Made by a program: the position numbers and the translations under genes
Assembly: GCA_017893485.1 (NCBI GenBank)
Contig: CM030364.1
Coordinates: 39,225,825 to 39,289,824, forward strand
Direction: 5' to 3'
Length of the DNA stretch: 64,000 bases
Source: Hemerocallis citrina
Taxonomy: Eukaryota > Streptophyta > Magnoliopsida > Asparagales > Asphodelaceae
Notes under the pieces: model-generated
What the model was told of the DNA's origin: nothing
Seen by the model: only the letters and a program-made list of their open reading frames with translations
Databases searched by the model: none
Shown here: piece after piece, positions 35,702 to 47,417 of the stretch
Layout of the letters: each line of letters begins with the position of its first letter
How positions within the stretch are numbered: the stretch's first letter is position 1

Positions 35702-36808
35702 AGTAGGCGGCTAGGGTAGAGGCTAGGGTTAGGATCTAGGGTTAATATAATAGGGAATAGGGTAGGGATGTTGGTTTAGCGGGTTAATGGGTTTAGGATA
35801 CGGGTTTAGGCTCCAAAAAGAGAAAAATAAATATAGATCAATGAGATAGACATATAGCAGATCAATTCAAACTCAAAACACAGAGCAAAATTTGCAGTGA
35901 GCCAAAAATAGCAGAATTCAAGCCAAAAGAGCACAAAATTATCAAAAGGGAATAAAAGAGCCCGAAAAAAAGCAAGATTTATTATATGAAAGAAATTCGA
36001 ATACAATAATCAAGAAAAGGAAAATAAAATACAATAAAAATCCAAAATAAGAAAATAGGGGTTTTAGATCCAATAGGAAAAAAGAATAACCATAAAATAT
36101 GATTTATAACAAAATATAATTTGTATTACATTATAGAAATTATTTGAAATAACTACAAATACAATTACTAAAAAGAAATGGATTCTTAAGAATCAATCAA
36201 GAGTAATAATAATAACAATAACAATAATAATATTAATAATAACAATAACAATAATAATAGTAACAAAAATAATAATGATAATAATAATAATAATGATAAC
36301 AATTATAATAATAACAACAATATTAATAATGAAACTAACAATACTAATGCTAATATATAAAAAATTAACGATAATAGAGATTTATAATAATAGCAAAAAT
36401 AGTAATAACAAGATTTATATAACAAATAGGAATTAGGATTTAACAAATTCATTACAATAATCTAAATAGTAATAACACATTTGATTTGGACTCAAATATA
36501 TACAATCAATCAATTAGGATTATAAACCAAAGTTAAAATACACCACTGTTCGAAAATAAATATAATTGTCAATTGGAAAATACTTTAATATAAATCCAAG
36601 CCGAATTTAACAAATACTGAGTTTATAAATACTGAAATACAAAAAATACTCAGGAAATACGTATTTGCGGGAATGAGGGTTACAAACCCACTTCCTCAAA
36701 ATCTCAATTTTCCGGCCCACTAGGGTTCCCACTCAACCTCTAGAGTCTCACAACTTAAGATACCATCTCAATCATTTCTTTTAATCACATAAATTCAAAT
36801 CGACTAAC

Positions 36809-39800
36809 TGTAACACCCCGAATTCCAAAATACAACTGAATTCGAAGTTCCACAGGATCTTTACACTTCTTTCATACAATTTTACAAGGAAATAAAGAAC
36901 TTTTGTTACATCAGAGTTTACAATTATATTACATATTTACAGCGGAAACAAAATTACAACAATTTACATAAATTGAAATGTATAACACTTGAATCATTCT
37001 TTAATCAGCATGCATTCTTTAGTTTTGTTAATCACTTTATCCTGCATAGAAACTGTGGGCGCGTCAGTTGCTTACAACCGACGAAATATTATACATGGCT
37101 ATCCTCTCTATGCCGAAAACAGTATAACGATTCTCAAATACTTAAACAATCACAAACTTGATCACAAACAGAACTACAAGGGGCTATTCTATAGATGTCG
37201 TGTAGTGCGGTGCACTTAGTCCTTAATGTAGTTATGTATATTACATGACACTAATGCGCACTTGTTCAGATTCTATGCATCCCATACTACATAGGTCTGA
37301 GGGCAAGCCCTTAACCGTTCTTCATCTTGTAGAGTTCAATATCTCGTCATGACTTAAACTACTTCAGTAACTATGATAAGTATCCTAGATGTTCTATGAG
37401 TACGAGCTCATGTCCAGACAGCCGAGAGGGGAATCCCACGTCATGTCACGACGCATCGTGAAGAACCTATGGACAATTCAGCCTCCGTTATGGGACATGA
37501 CACCACCCACAGTCACAAAACACCCCCACGAGCGTCGCCTATGGTACGGACTCCTGGAGACATATCCACGTCATGTCATGACGCATCGTGAAGACAGCCC
37601 GTGAATACTCTCACACCGTAGCTCTGAGGCCCTCATACTCATGTTTTTCTCTTATTTTCATCACGTCTTCACTATGTATCTAGTCCTTAGTTATTTGAAT
37701 CATGAACAAAATTAATTCTCTAGAGTTAGCACTTCCACTATACCGGTCTCAACCATTTATATCACATGACCCAAATCTTGGTCGTTTCATTTCAAATTTC
37801 ATTTCAACATATTTCGTTTCGATGCCGGTATGAGGCTTAGCTACACTCTTGTTCTCAATTTCAATTCATAATCATAATATTTGAGTTCTCATACTCATAT
37901 AGTCTTTTTCACAATTAACATGATTTCTATTCTTTCCAATAATTCAATGTTCCAATTCAATTCATAACATTCTCATTCAACCAAAATAAGTCTCAGTTTC
38001 CGTACTAATATTTCTTTTTCTCCAAATTTCAAAAATCATATTTCTCATTTACTTTTCAAAGCACACATTACCCAAAATAATAACAAAATTCATAATGAAA
38101 CACACTTCAAGTTCTTTTTTACACAAAATCTCCTTTTATAAATTTAGTATAACTCAAAAAGTCACTTTTATACTTGTGCTTGTGCAAAATATCGATTTTT
38201 ATAAGGTTCTACTAAATTTTTCCTCTCACGCTATTTAAATCAAGTCGAAATAGTGTACAATTATTTTCATGAAGTCTACATATTTTTATAACAATTATAG
38301 GATTTTTCCCAAATTTTTAAAGTCACAAATCACCAAAAAAACTTTTTAAAAACAAAGTTTTCAAAATTGCTGAGTTCAGGAATCGAACCAGCGTCCACAG
38401 ATAAAGCCAGCGCACGCACTAACCAAAGGGACAGAGCGCAACCACGTCACAAAGACGGTTCGGATTCATATGAGTCCAATGCTCGAGTTCGGATTTTTCC
38501 AAAAAATTAAAAAACGAAAAAGGCTCTTGTTCGGTTTCGAACCTGAGACCAAGGCTAGAACCCATGCTACAGTAAGTGCGCCCAACACACCCACTAACCA
38601 ATTAGGCTAAGTGGCCAACTGATATGAATTGGTTCTTTTAGGGGGTTTGATCTTAGTTTCGGTTCATTGAACTTTTATAAAAAATAACTAATTTTGATTT
38701 CGTTTCTTCTCCATTTTCTTTCAAAAATTCCAGAACATAACTTTTATACATATTTCTAATATATCAGTAAATTAAATCTTGATTTTTGACATAAAAACAT
38801 CACTTTTTTCTATTTGACTACAAATCTGTCTACAATTTCAAATATGTACAACCAAAGTCGTTTCTTTTGTAAGTTGGCATTCAAACTTCTTGTGTTACCT
38901 TCTTATTATGACTATTAATATTACTTAATTATTTCAGTAACAAAAACCCTTTTTTTCTCATTTTTAACCATTGAGATAGCAAATTCAAGCATGATTAACA
39001 TTTTAATCCAATTAAGCATACAATCATGTCTCCTTGGTATAGCACAAATCATCAATTAAAGCATGGTAGAAATTTCAAAATTAAACTAACTATCAAAATT
39101 TGCAACTAATTATCATTCATTTCACACACAATCAAGCATTCTAATTTTTCTTATTCTTATAACATATGGCTAGATTAACTATGTCTCTTTTCAAATGCAT
39201 CAACCATACTCTAGCATGAACCTAGTTAGAAGTGTAAGAGAATCACCCACCTTTGATGGAGAGAAAAACAAACAAACTCCTAATGATCTCCTACAACGAT
39301 CGAGCGAAGCCGTCTCCTCCTAAATCAAGCCACCAAAAAGCTTCTCCTCCTAATGATGCCGCAACCCGAGCCTTGCCCCCTAGTGTAGTCCGGCCTCCTC
39401 CTTGGATGAAGAACAAAATAGCACACAATCTCACAACTCCTCAATCTTTTGTCTCACTCAAAATACTTATCTTTCTTTTCTTTCTATTCTTTACTTTAAA
39501 AAATTCTAAGTGTGAGATTGAAAAGTGTGGGGAGGGGTATTTATACACTTTTTTTGGGGTGAATGTAGGGCTAGGATGTGATCAAATGGTTGAAGATCAA
39601 TGGTCTAGATGAACTAGGGAGTTATAAAAACTATCCATGACACACAACCACCTCTCCACCACTTCCATCTCTCTCACATCCCTCCATCACAATCCGGCCT
39701 AGGTAAAGGTGTGCAATGCATACCCCAGTGCTTGCACGTGTCAACTAGTACCCCCTCCTTACAAGTGTACATGTGCATAAAAATTTATTTGTTCATGACA

Positions 39801-40094
39801 AGAGTCTACAATACAAGTTAAATTGTTTTAAAAGAGAAATAAGTTAAATGGGCTCACTAATGGGCCAATTTAACCATGGGTTTAAATAATTAAAATAATT
39901 AATTAATAAAGTGGGCTAAAAAGATAATTTGGGCTTTAGATTTTAATTAGGCTCTAAAAGAAAATAATTTTTGGAAAAAATAAGGGAGAACAAATACTAT
40001 AAAAATATTTTATACGAAAATTATACAAATAAAATCATACGTGCAAAACACGTAAAATCATAAAAATCTCAGAAATCAAATCTAGGGTGTTACA
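36809..40094 (-). repeat. family-B solo LTR (3286 bp) with CTAAC target duplication
   Basis: TGTAACACCCCGAATTCC at 36809 to TAGGGTGTTACA at 40094, flanked by CTAAC at 36804-36808 and 40095-40099. It is similar to 2164-5025 in its first ~1.1 kb and its last ~1 kb. It keeps the TATA box (39538-39545), the donor-like AAAGGTGGGTG (39244-39253) and the duplicated CACGTCATG/CGCATCGTGA modules (37437-37462, 37567-37592). Where the other family-B LTRs carry GTCGACTG palindromes, it has two tRNA-like modules (38374-38620). Confidence 0.94.
38374..38620 (-). repeat. two tRNA-like (SINE-head-like) modules
   Basis: On the minus strand, module 1 (38374-38440) has a perfect B box, GGTTCGATTCC, and a weak A box. 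Module 2 (38530-38620) has A box TAGCCTAATTGG and B box GGTTCGAAACC, about 60 bp apart. Neither folds as an obvious functional tRNA by eye, and no SINE tail or target duplication is evident. Polymerase III promoter activity is possible but untested. Confidence 0.45.
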
Positions 40095-40439
40095 CTAACT
40101 CACAATGAGGATTTCCCTCAAACCAATAGTCAACCCAAATATCTCCATGTACATACCATATCCACATAATTAGTTAAACATCAATTAAACTGGGATTTTA
40201 CATCTTCGAAACAGTAGAAAAGTTTGAAATCTGATACTTTTGGAACTCGAGAATATTTACTTTCCAAAATCATGAAAATCTGAGCTAAATTCTATTAAAA
40301 ATAGAAAGAACACACTCTCTGAAAGTAGTAAAGTTTGAAACTAATTACTTTGAAACACTTAAAATCATAGTTTGCAATTTCGAAGAAACATTCGTTCCAA
40401 GAAAATGAAAATGTAATAAAACAGATAGTGAACAACTCA

Positions 40440-40627
40440 GCCATGGCAGCCGACCGACTGCAGCAGTATAAAAGGCTGCGGTCGATCGACTACAGTCGGA
40501 TGGCAGACAGCCAGTCGCTGCAGTCGACCGACAGGCCAGTAGTGTAGCGCTACGGTCAATCCACTGCAGTCAGCTGCAGGGTCGTCTGAGATGCAGTCTG
40601 CAGTAGCCAGTCAACTAGTGCTCGACT
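40440..40627. repeat. GTCGACC/GACTGCAG palindrome cluster (family D)
   Basis: Dense repeats of GACCGACTGCAG, GCGGTCGATCGACTACAGTC and related sites. TRIM 2 is inserted at its right edge. A second, shorter block lies at 42425-42475 (GACGGTCGACCGCCGCAGC). Confidence 0.65.
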
Positions 40628-41817
40628 TGTAACGCCCCTGCCCCTACTCGGACTATTTTTATATAATTTATTAGCCAAATTATTTATAGTATAGTACAAC
40701 TGCCCACCACAGGCTGCCTCTCAAAAGGTGGTTAACCGGATTGGTGACTCCTGATAATAGGCTATGTTATTTATTATTATTTTATTCTAGTGTGATTTCC
40801 GATGTGGGACTATTTTCATACATTCTCTCTCCTCTTCTCAATCCCGTGCACACAGTACAATACATGTGCCACGTTATCAAGAGAGAGAACAGCACACCCT
40901 GCTTCCTTTCACAACAAGCGGGCCCCCTGGGTGACGTCAGCATGACGTCACCCCCACAACAGGACAACGTACTGTGCTGTTCTTAATTGGTAGGTCCCCC
41001 TCCTTCTTTTTATTAATCTTTTATTTACATGTTATGCCATCCTCCTTATATATTTTATATATTTATATTATACTATTATATTTTCAGAAATTATGGGATG
41101 TTACATACACCCCTCCTTTAGAAATCAGCGTCCTCGCTGAGCACGGGGTATGCACAATCTAGTGCACGATCTACTTTCTAGCTGTTGTGGAGCATTTGCT
41201 CTTCTATCCGCCCGATTAATCAGGATCCTGGAATCCACCCCCGATCAATCATAATCCCGGATTTAATTGAGCTGCCCTCTTGTCTGCCCAACTGGGTCTA
41301 TAATTCCGGAATCCACCGTCCGACTATATAAACATGCCCTACACTCGGTGTCGAAAGTCGGCTCTGATACCATTTGTAACGTCCTTGCCCCTGCTCAGAC
41401 TATTTTTATATAATTTATTAGACAAATTATTTATAGTATAGTACAACTGCCCACCATAGGCTGCCTCTCAAAAGGTGGTTAACCGGATTGGTGACTATTA
41501 ATCATAGGCTATGTTAATTATTATTATTTTATTCTAGTGTGCCGATATAGGACTATTTTCATACATTCTCTCTCCTCTTCTTAATCTTGTGCATACAGTA
41601 CAATACATGTGCCACGTCATCAAGAAAGAGAACAGCACACCCTGCTGCCTTTCACAATTGGCGGGCCCCCTGAACAACAGCACAATGTGCTATGCTGTTA
41701 TTAATTGGTGGGTCCTCCTTTTTATTACTCTTTTATTTACATGTTATGCCATTCTCTTTATATATTATATATATTTATATTATACTATTATATTTTCAGA
41801 AATTACGGGATGTTACA
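40628..41817 (-). mobile_element. TRIM 2, same family as TRIM 1
   Basis: LTRs 40628-41105 (478 bp) and 41375-41817 (443 bp) with a 269-bp internal region. CGACT duplications lie at 40623-40627 and 41818-41822. The primer site is at 41361-41372 on the minus strand. The internal region shares TCGAAAGTCGGCTCTGATAC and the GTCCTCGCTGAGCA segment with TRIM 1. No protein-coding capacity. Confidence 0.93.
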
Positions 41818-43433
41818 CGACTGTAAGTAAATGATACAATTCCAAGCAAATACATATATATATGTGCGCTGCATTACTTCGACAAAACACTGAGAAATCC
41901 ATGCATATACATTTAGATTGAAACCTGAAATCATAATAGTGAATAGCGAGATTGTAAAGAAAAATCTTCATATGAACACTGTGAATATTAACAATGCAGT
42001 TATGATTCTTTCACATACAGAGAATTGGGTGTATATATATATGTCAATACTGAAATCTATCATACAATGGGCAGACATTAGTCGACATATTCCAATTGAA
42101 AACTTAACTAAACTCAAAATCTTCCATTATTTATTAAATCCAACCCCAAGTCGATGATCAATCCTCTCATTCAAAACCAAACAGTGTACAATATCAGGAA
42201 AACTGTAACCACTTATTCTTTACCCATTCTTGTGCACATGTGAACCCATTACTTAATCATATCTTAGTTCATACATGATATAATTGCAATAAAGCAAACA
42301 ACTTTCATAAAAACAAGGTTTAGATCTTTTATAATTTAGACAACGACTCATATGAGTCTCATACAAATTAGGGAAAATATTCATGCAAAATGTAGTAAAA
42401 CAGATGGTGGAAAACTCAATTGTGACGGTCGACCGCCGCAGCAAGTACGAAAAGCTGCGGTTGACCGACTCTATCGACTAACATGAAATTGAAGAAAATA
42501 CCCAGTCTTGCACATATGTGATTATTCAAACATAATATAGGAAAAGTAAGAATCTTGTGCATTACTAATCTCTAACATTCTTCAACTATCTATGCATGAA
42601 AGGTCAATCATCAATTTATGTTCTTATTTATGAAAGATGTTATTTTGACTACTCATTCATTGAGATTCATACTCTAATAGATCTACATCAAATTTTATAA
42701 TCGTATAAAATCCTAACATATATCTTACTTGATAAATCATCATATTTTATAAGTGTATAACAAATCAAGAGATGAGAAGTACCACCCACCTCAAAGAAGA
42801 CCAATTGAAGGACAATAATAGTAAGCAAGAAAAGCTCCTCCTCCTTGCGAAAGTCGAAAGATCCAAGCCTCCAAAACTCCAAAAAATATTAAAGAAGACA
42901 ATATTGGTTGTGAACAGAGGAAAAGAAACGGCTGCTCCTGTTCTATTATAGGCCGAGATCTGTTTTTAGGGTTTCTACGACGATTTTACAAAAAGATCCA
43001 TTAAGAAAATAAATCTTTGCATATATAGATTTTTCCAAATCAATTAGTTAAATCAAATCAAATCAATTAGAGTAAAAATCTAATCCCTTAACTCCTCTGA
43101 TCTGACCAGCCCTCATGTGCAGCACAGAAAAATTAATTTTGAAAAATTTGCCTCCAAGTGGCAATTTTACACAAAAGTCTGTCACTTTTAAATATTTGCA
43201 AACATATCATAAATTACTCATAAAAATCCAGAAAATTTAGAATTATTATCTAATAATAAAGATTAGATTTTTCAAATAAATTCTCTGACTTTTTATTTCT
43301 CAAGGAAAATATTTGCACGTGTTTTGCACGTGAAAAAAGATAAATTTCAGGAAAATGCTTAATAAATCCCAAAAAATCATCACAAATCGTTTATTAATTC
43401 CAAAAACATATTAAAAGTTTATGGGATGTTACA

Positions 43434-44609
43434 ATAACAAGCTTTGATTTTGAGACTCCATTCACCTTTATCCCAATTAGTACTCCAAATATCTTATCTA
43501 CTAGTTATGAGTATATAATGTTACGGGAAGCCTAAATAATGACCAGTTCAACATTGCTATAACAATATCCTATCTTCGGATCTCGAATTATTTCACCCCT
43601 AAAATATAACCAATTTGGTATATTGTAATCTATACTTATACATAAATGGACGAATATTCGAGTCATTAACTACTCACAAACATAACATATGCAAACTACA
43701 TAACAAATGGTTACAAGAATACCTTCAAATTAAACCGTAAGTTGGAGCACAGAGAATACACCGTGAATGATATATCAGATGACCAGAGTCAATGTTGGAG
43801 CCTTTTCGGATCGGGGGAGTTGGATTTCATAGTGGGAGGAAAGGGATGTGGGAGAGATGAAGTTTGAGGGTAAACAAAAGTCTGATTTGTGCTCTAGGTT
43901 TTTAGGGTTTTGGATTTTGGAGTAGAGGGATAGAGAGATAAAGTGAATGGGGAAGGAGAAGAGGGGGCCGCTATTTATGAGAATATATTATTATACTAGT
44001 GTCGCTACTGCCAATAGTGGCATCAGCTTAAAGTTGGTGTTATTGGGAATAGTGGCATCGATAGTAAGATGTTTCTACACTTGCAAAAAAAAATTTAAGT
44101 CAGAGAGCTCCTAATTGAATGCGAAATGTACCTATGTCATTACTCCCAATAGCGGTATCTGATTTTTTATTTATTTACAGGTGCCGCTATTGACAACAAT
44201 GACAATAAAAATAACATATGTTGTTATTGTTAATAACATATGTTGACATGTTTAAATGTGAGCCAGGTTGGAAAATATTTTCAAAAGTGGATCAATTTGA
44301 TAATTATTTTTAAAAAGTGAGTCAGTACACGGTCTGATTAAATTTTTTATTATAAAGGCCTCGAATCTGAGACCTCATTTACTCATCACATAATTTTTAC
44401 AGATTACCCCTAGTAGCATAAACTTTTATTTTATATGAGTGACACTTTTGTAAATAATTATGTCGTAAATAAATTTGAACTTTGAGGATATTATGGTAAC
44501 TAACAACAGTTGAATAAATGAATGGTAAATATAACTTTCACTTAAAAATAAATGGTTGAAATTAGATGATTGTTTGTCTACAAATTAGGTTTTACAATTC
44601 AAACTCTTA
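43434..44609. other. non-coding, LTR-like remnant and possible CACTA fragment
   Basis: No gene is recognised. 43434-43975 resembles the leader and promoter end of a minus-strand LTR: GC-rich block 43800-43970, then CTATTTATGAGAATAT. 43985-44240 carries four copies of a CCAATAGYGGYATC-like motif in both orientations, reminiscent of subterminal repeats of CACTA transposons, but no CACTA terminus was found. 44240-44609 is plain AT-rich sequence. Confidence 0.35.
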
Positions 44610-44772
44610 GGGGGTGTTTGGTACAAGGATTTTTTTTTGTTTCCTGGGAATCTTAACTTGGGAATTTAGTTTCCCATGTTTTGTATGTTAATTATTAAAT
44701 TCAAATTTCCAGGAAACTAACATTTTGAGGAATTTTTTTGCCACAATTTCCACAAAAAATTTCCCAGGGGGG

Positions 44773-44807
<35 letters not shown>

Positions 44808-45740
44808 GGGGGGGATTCTTAGATTCCCAAGTGCTTGGGAAAATATTACTTCTTTAAAATTACAATTTTGCCCCTAAAATAAAAAAAACCTTAAATCCTG
44901 TCTCTTCATATTTTTTCTCCTTTTCCTCCCCAATAAACCCATCCCCTCTTTCTCCCCCCAAAAATTTGAGCACCCAGGTGGCCGCCGTCGATCAACTTAT
45001 CGCCGCCTTCAATCAACTTGTCACCGTCGCTCCATACGTTGCGTCGTGGATCTACTCGTCACGCCGTCAATCCACTCGCGCCTTCGATCCCAGTTGTCAC
45101 CATCAATCCACTCGCACCTTCAATCCCAGTTGTCGTCGTCGATCTACTCGTCGCGCCTTGTAAAGTTGTTAACTTGGTAGTAAAGTTTGTTGCTTTGCTT
45201 GAGGGTGCGAGAGGGAGTAGAATTAGAGAGGGGGGGAGGATGTACTGATTGTACTCTGTTGTTTGTATGTTTTTTTTAGAAGATATTGATTGATTGATAT
45301 ATCATATGATCATTCTTTTTTCGTCTCTGAGTTATTTAATTGTTTTGTGTGATTTTATTACTGAATCTGAATCTGCATATTACGTCAATTCCTTTTTGAA
45401 AACCACGCCGATGACGAACTCATACTCGTTGGGAAATTTGTCGGATTCGTTGCCGAAATCAAGCAGCAGTTCGAATGTCAATTGCACTAGCCTTCCGTTG
45501 AAATCGAGTTGGGGATCTGCAGATAATTTTACTCAGGTATTTCATCAAACAGTTTGTTTTGTTATTTGAGGATGAGAGGAGTATTTTGGATAACAAGATT
45601 AATATTCTCAGGAAATATGTAGCTCAACCAAACATAGGAAATTAAGTTTCCAACTAACATTCCCAGAGATTTTAAGACATACCAAATATGTTTTACTATG
45701 ATTCTTGGGAGCAAAAAAAACCCTTGTACCAAACACCCCC
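44610..45740. mobile_element. PIF/Harbinger-like non-autonomous transposon with captured sequence
   Basis: Terminal inverted repeats GGGGGTGTTTGGTACAAGG (44610) and CCTTGTACCAAACACCCCC (ending 45740) lie between TTA duplications (44607-44609, 45741-45743). TTA duplications and this terminus fit PIF/Harbinger. No transposase is encoded. The interior includes a ~50-bp G-rich run (44766-44815), a GTCAATCCACTCGC/CAATCCCAGTTGTC repeat (45050-45140) and an exon-like open stretch (45400-45537) ending at an AG|GTATTT donor. This suggests a captured host gene fragment. The parent gene is not recognised. Confidence 0.75.
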
Positions 45741-45805
45741 TTAGAGACAAGAGATTAGAAATGCGTTCATTTGGAAGTGCAGTAATCTGTATATACTATA
45801 GTGGT

Positions 45806-46056
45806 ACTAGGTTTGCCTTTGGGCACGTGTCCACGGCACATCTTCAGAACGATACAGCATATAAAAAGTCTTGTAACCAGTAAATCAACAATTATATAGC
45901 TCAAGTTTGAATAGTATGACAATAACTAGTTCTAAATAAAAGCCCATGTTTTCATTAGTATATGTTGAAAAATAATTATGAATTTCTGTATAAAAGTTCA
46001 TGTTTCCATAAAAGTTCATGCGTTCGCTTGATGGCTTTCTTTGTGTTTTATTATAT
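45806..46056 (-). mobile_element. Helitron-like fragment, copy 2
   Basis: Starts ACTAGGTTTGCC (reverse complement of a CTAGT 3' end), with the degraded hairpin CACGTGTCCACGGCACATC. It runs to TTTATTATATA at 46054, where copy 3 begins. It is shorter than copy 1 through internal loss. Confidence 0.55.
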
Positions 46057-46058
46057 AT

Positions 46059-46279
46059 ACTAGATTTGCCCGTGGCCATGTGCCTACGGCACGTCTTCAG
46101 AATGATACATCATATGAAAAGTCTTGTAAACAATAAATCAACAATTATGTAGTTGAAGTTTGTATAGTATGACAATAATTAGTTGTAAATAAAAGTCCAT
46201 GTTTTCATTAGTATATGGTAAAAAATAATTATAAATTGGGGTATAAAAGTCCATGTTTCCATATATATATATATATATA
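46059..46279 (-). mobile_element. Helitron-like fragment, copy 3
   Basis: ACTAGATTTGCCCGTGGCC...GCCTACGGCACG at its 3' end, closely matching copy 1 through TCCATGTTTCCATATAT. It breaks in an (AT)n tract into which the adjacent MITE and Mutator-like element are inserted. Confidence 0.6.
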
Positions 46280-46416
46280 GGGAAATGCTCGGTTGAAAAC
46301 GCAAATGTTGTGGAAAACGTGAAAACAAGCCTAGGCCGTTGTTTTCAACAGGAAACAACGGCCTAAGTGGTTTTCCACGTTTTCACAGACATTTGCGTTT
46401 TCAACCGAGAATTTCC

Positions 46417-46417
<1 letters not shown>
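46280..46417. mobile_element. 138-bp Mutator-like MITE
   Basis: 29-bp terminal inverted repeats (GGGAAATGCTCGGTTGAAAA... and ...TTTTCAACCGAGAATTTCCC) with one mismatch. The centre is CCTAGGCCGTTGTT..AACAACGGCCTA, so nearly the whole element folds into one hairpin. Its terminus shares TGCTCRGTTGAAAACG with the large element starting near 46481. The (AT)n flanks hide any target duplication. Confidence 0.8.
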
Positions 46418-46484
<67 letters not shown>

Positions 46485-46699
46485 ACTGCTCAGTTGAAAA
46501 CGGATCTATTTTCAACGGGTTGGAAAACACCCATCTCAGCCATCGGATCTTGGTTGATCATAATCAGCAGATGAGATCGAAACCCACTAAGTCTCCCACT
46601 AATGGTTTTAAAAGCGGAGGGGCAATTTCGTAACTTCACGCCAAAAAATGTTTCACACTTAGCATTTTTTTGGCGTGAAGTTTTTTTTTGCAGAAACCT

Positions 46700-47223
46700 A
46701 TACTTAGGTCGTTGTTGGAAACAACGGCCTAGGTTGTTTGAAGTCTTTTTTTGAAGAAAATTGTACTTAGGCCGTTGTTGGGAACAACGGCCTAGGTTGT
46801 TTTTTTAACAAAAATTTCAACCTAAGCCGTTGTTCCTAACAACGGCCTAAGTATGTACAAGTGTTTTTCCAAACACATGTACATACTCAGATCGCCATCT
46901 CCCTCAAAACTCTCTCTCTCTCTCGCTATTGGAGCTCAAGAAGCCCATTTCCCCAAACCTTAGCTCTCTCTCTCTCTCTCGATCTGAAAACTCTAGCTCT
47001 CTCTTGCTCGTTGCTTCTCACTCAATCTATCCCTCTTCTCACACTCTTACCCTCTTCCTTTGAAGATCCCGATTACAAAAAAACACCCTAACCCATACGA
47101 AATCTCCCCAACCCTTAAATCCTAATCCTAAAGAAATTAGCCAAATCCTACTCCCCTTCCTTTCTCTACAGCAATGCGCAAGGGCCTCCTCTATCTCCTT
47201 TCCGAACACCCTCATTGTGAAAG
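46700..47223 (+). promoter_or_regulatory. Mutator-like element leader and putative 5' exon
   Basis: Three hairpins of the CTTAGGCCGTTGTTNNNAACAACGGCCTAGG type occupy 46703-46853. Then come CT-rich repeats (46905-46980) and a short open frame from 47174 ending at a donor, AAAG|GTATTA (47223/47224). If spliced to the acceptor CCCCAG at 48434, this frame stops in an ATGA overlap with the transposase ATG. The exon structure is inference. Confidence 0.5.
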
Positions 47224-47417
47224 GTATTAATTTTTTTCTATTTTAGTAAATCTAACTAGGTTAATTGATTGAAGAAAAAAAAATCAATGTTTGAGTGTAC
47301 AATTTCTATATTATGTGTAGGTATTTATAGATTAGGTAATTCTAGTTTTATTATCGATGTAGATGTAGTATTAGTTGTTGTTCGTCATTGTTCGTTGTTA
47401 GTAATAGCGCATAAAGA

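Larger units (their letters stand above)
31673..36684 (-). repeat. family-C solo LTR with nested TRIM
   Basis: Plus-strand ends are TGTCACCTCCG at 31673 and GAGGGTTACA at 36684. Flanks are GACCC (31668-31672) and AACCC (36685-36689), an imperfect 5-bp target duplication. Without the TRIM at 32850-34162 it is about 3.7 kb. It contains a 10-bp minisatellite (ACGGGAATT-like, 32429-32513), a GC-rich leader (34973-35701) and an AAT/AAC microsatellite (36193-36330). No primer site or internal domain is present. Confidence 0.75.
36690..43433 (-). repeat. family-D LTR split by a solo LTR and a TRIM
   Basis: The left end near 36690 (ACTTCCTCAAAATCTC) aligns with the CGCTTCCCAAAATAC start of family C. 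The right end is ATGGGATGTTACA at 43433. It is interrupted by the family-B solo LTR (36809-40094) and by TRIM 2 (40628-41817). Two related palindrome blocks (40440-40627, 42425-42475) share a TGTARTAAAACAGATRGTG lead. A donor-like GAGGTGGGTGG lies near 42783-42793 on the minus strand. No coding sequence. A full target duplication was not identified. Confidence 0.6.

Noticed and set aside
38374..38620. Functional tRNA genes
   Set aside because: A/B boxes are present but no convincing acceptor and anticodon stems. Kept only as tRNA-like modules.
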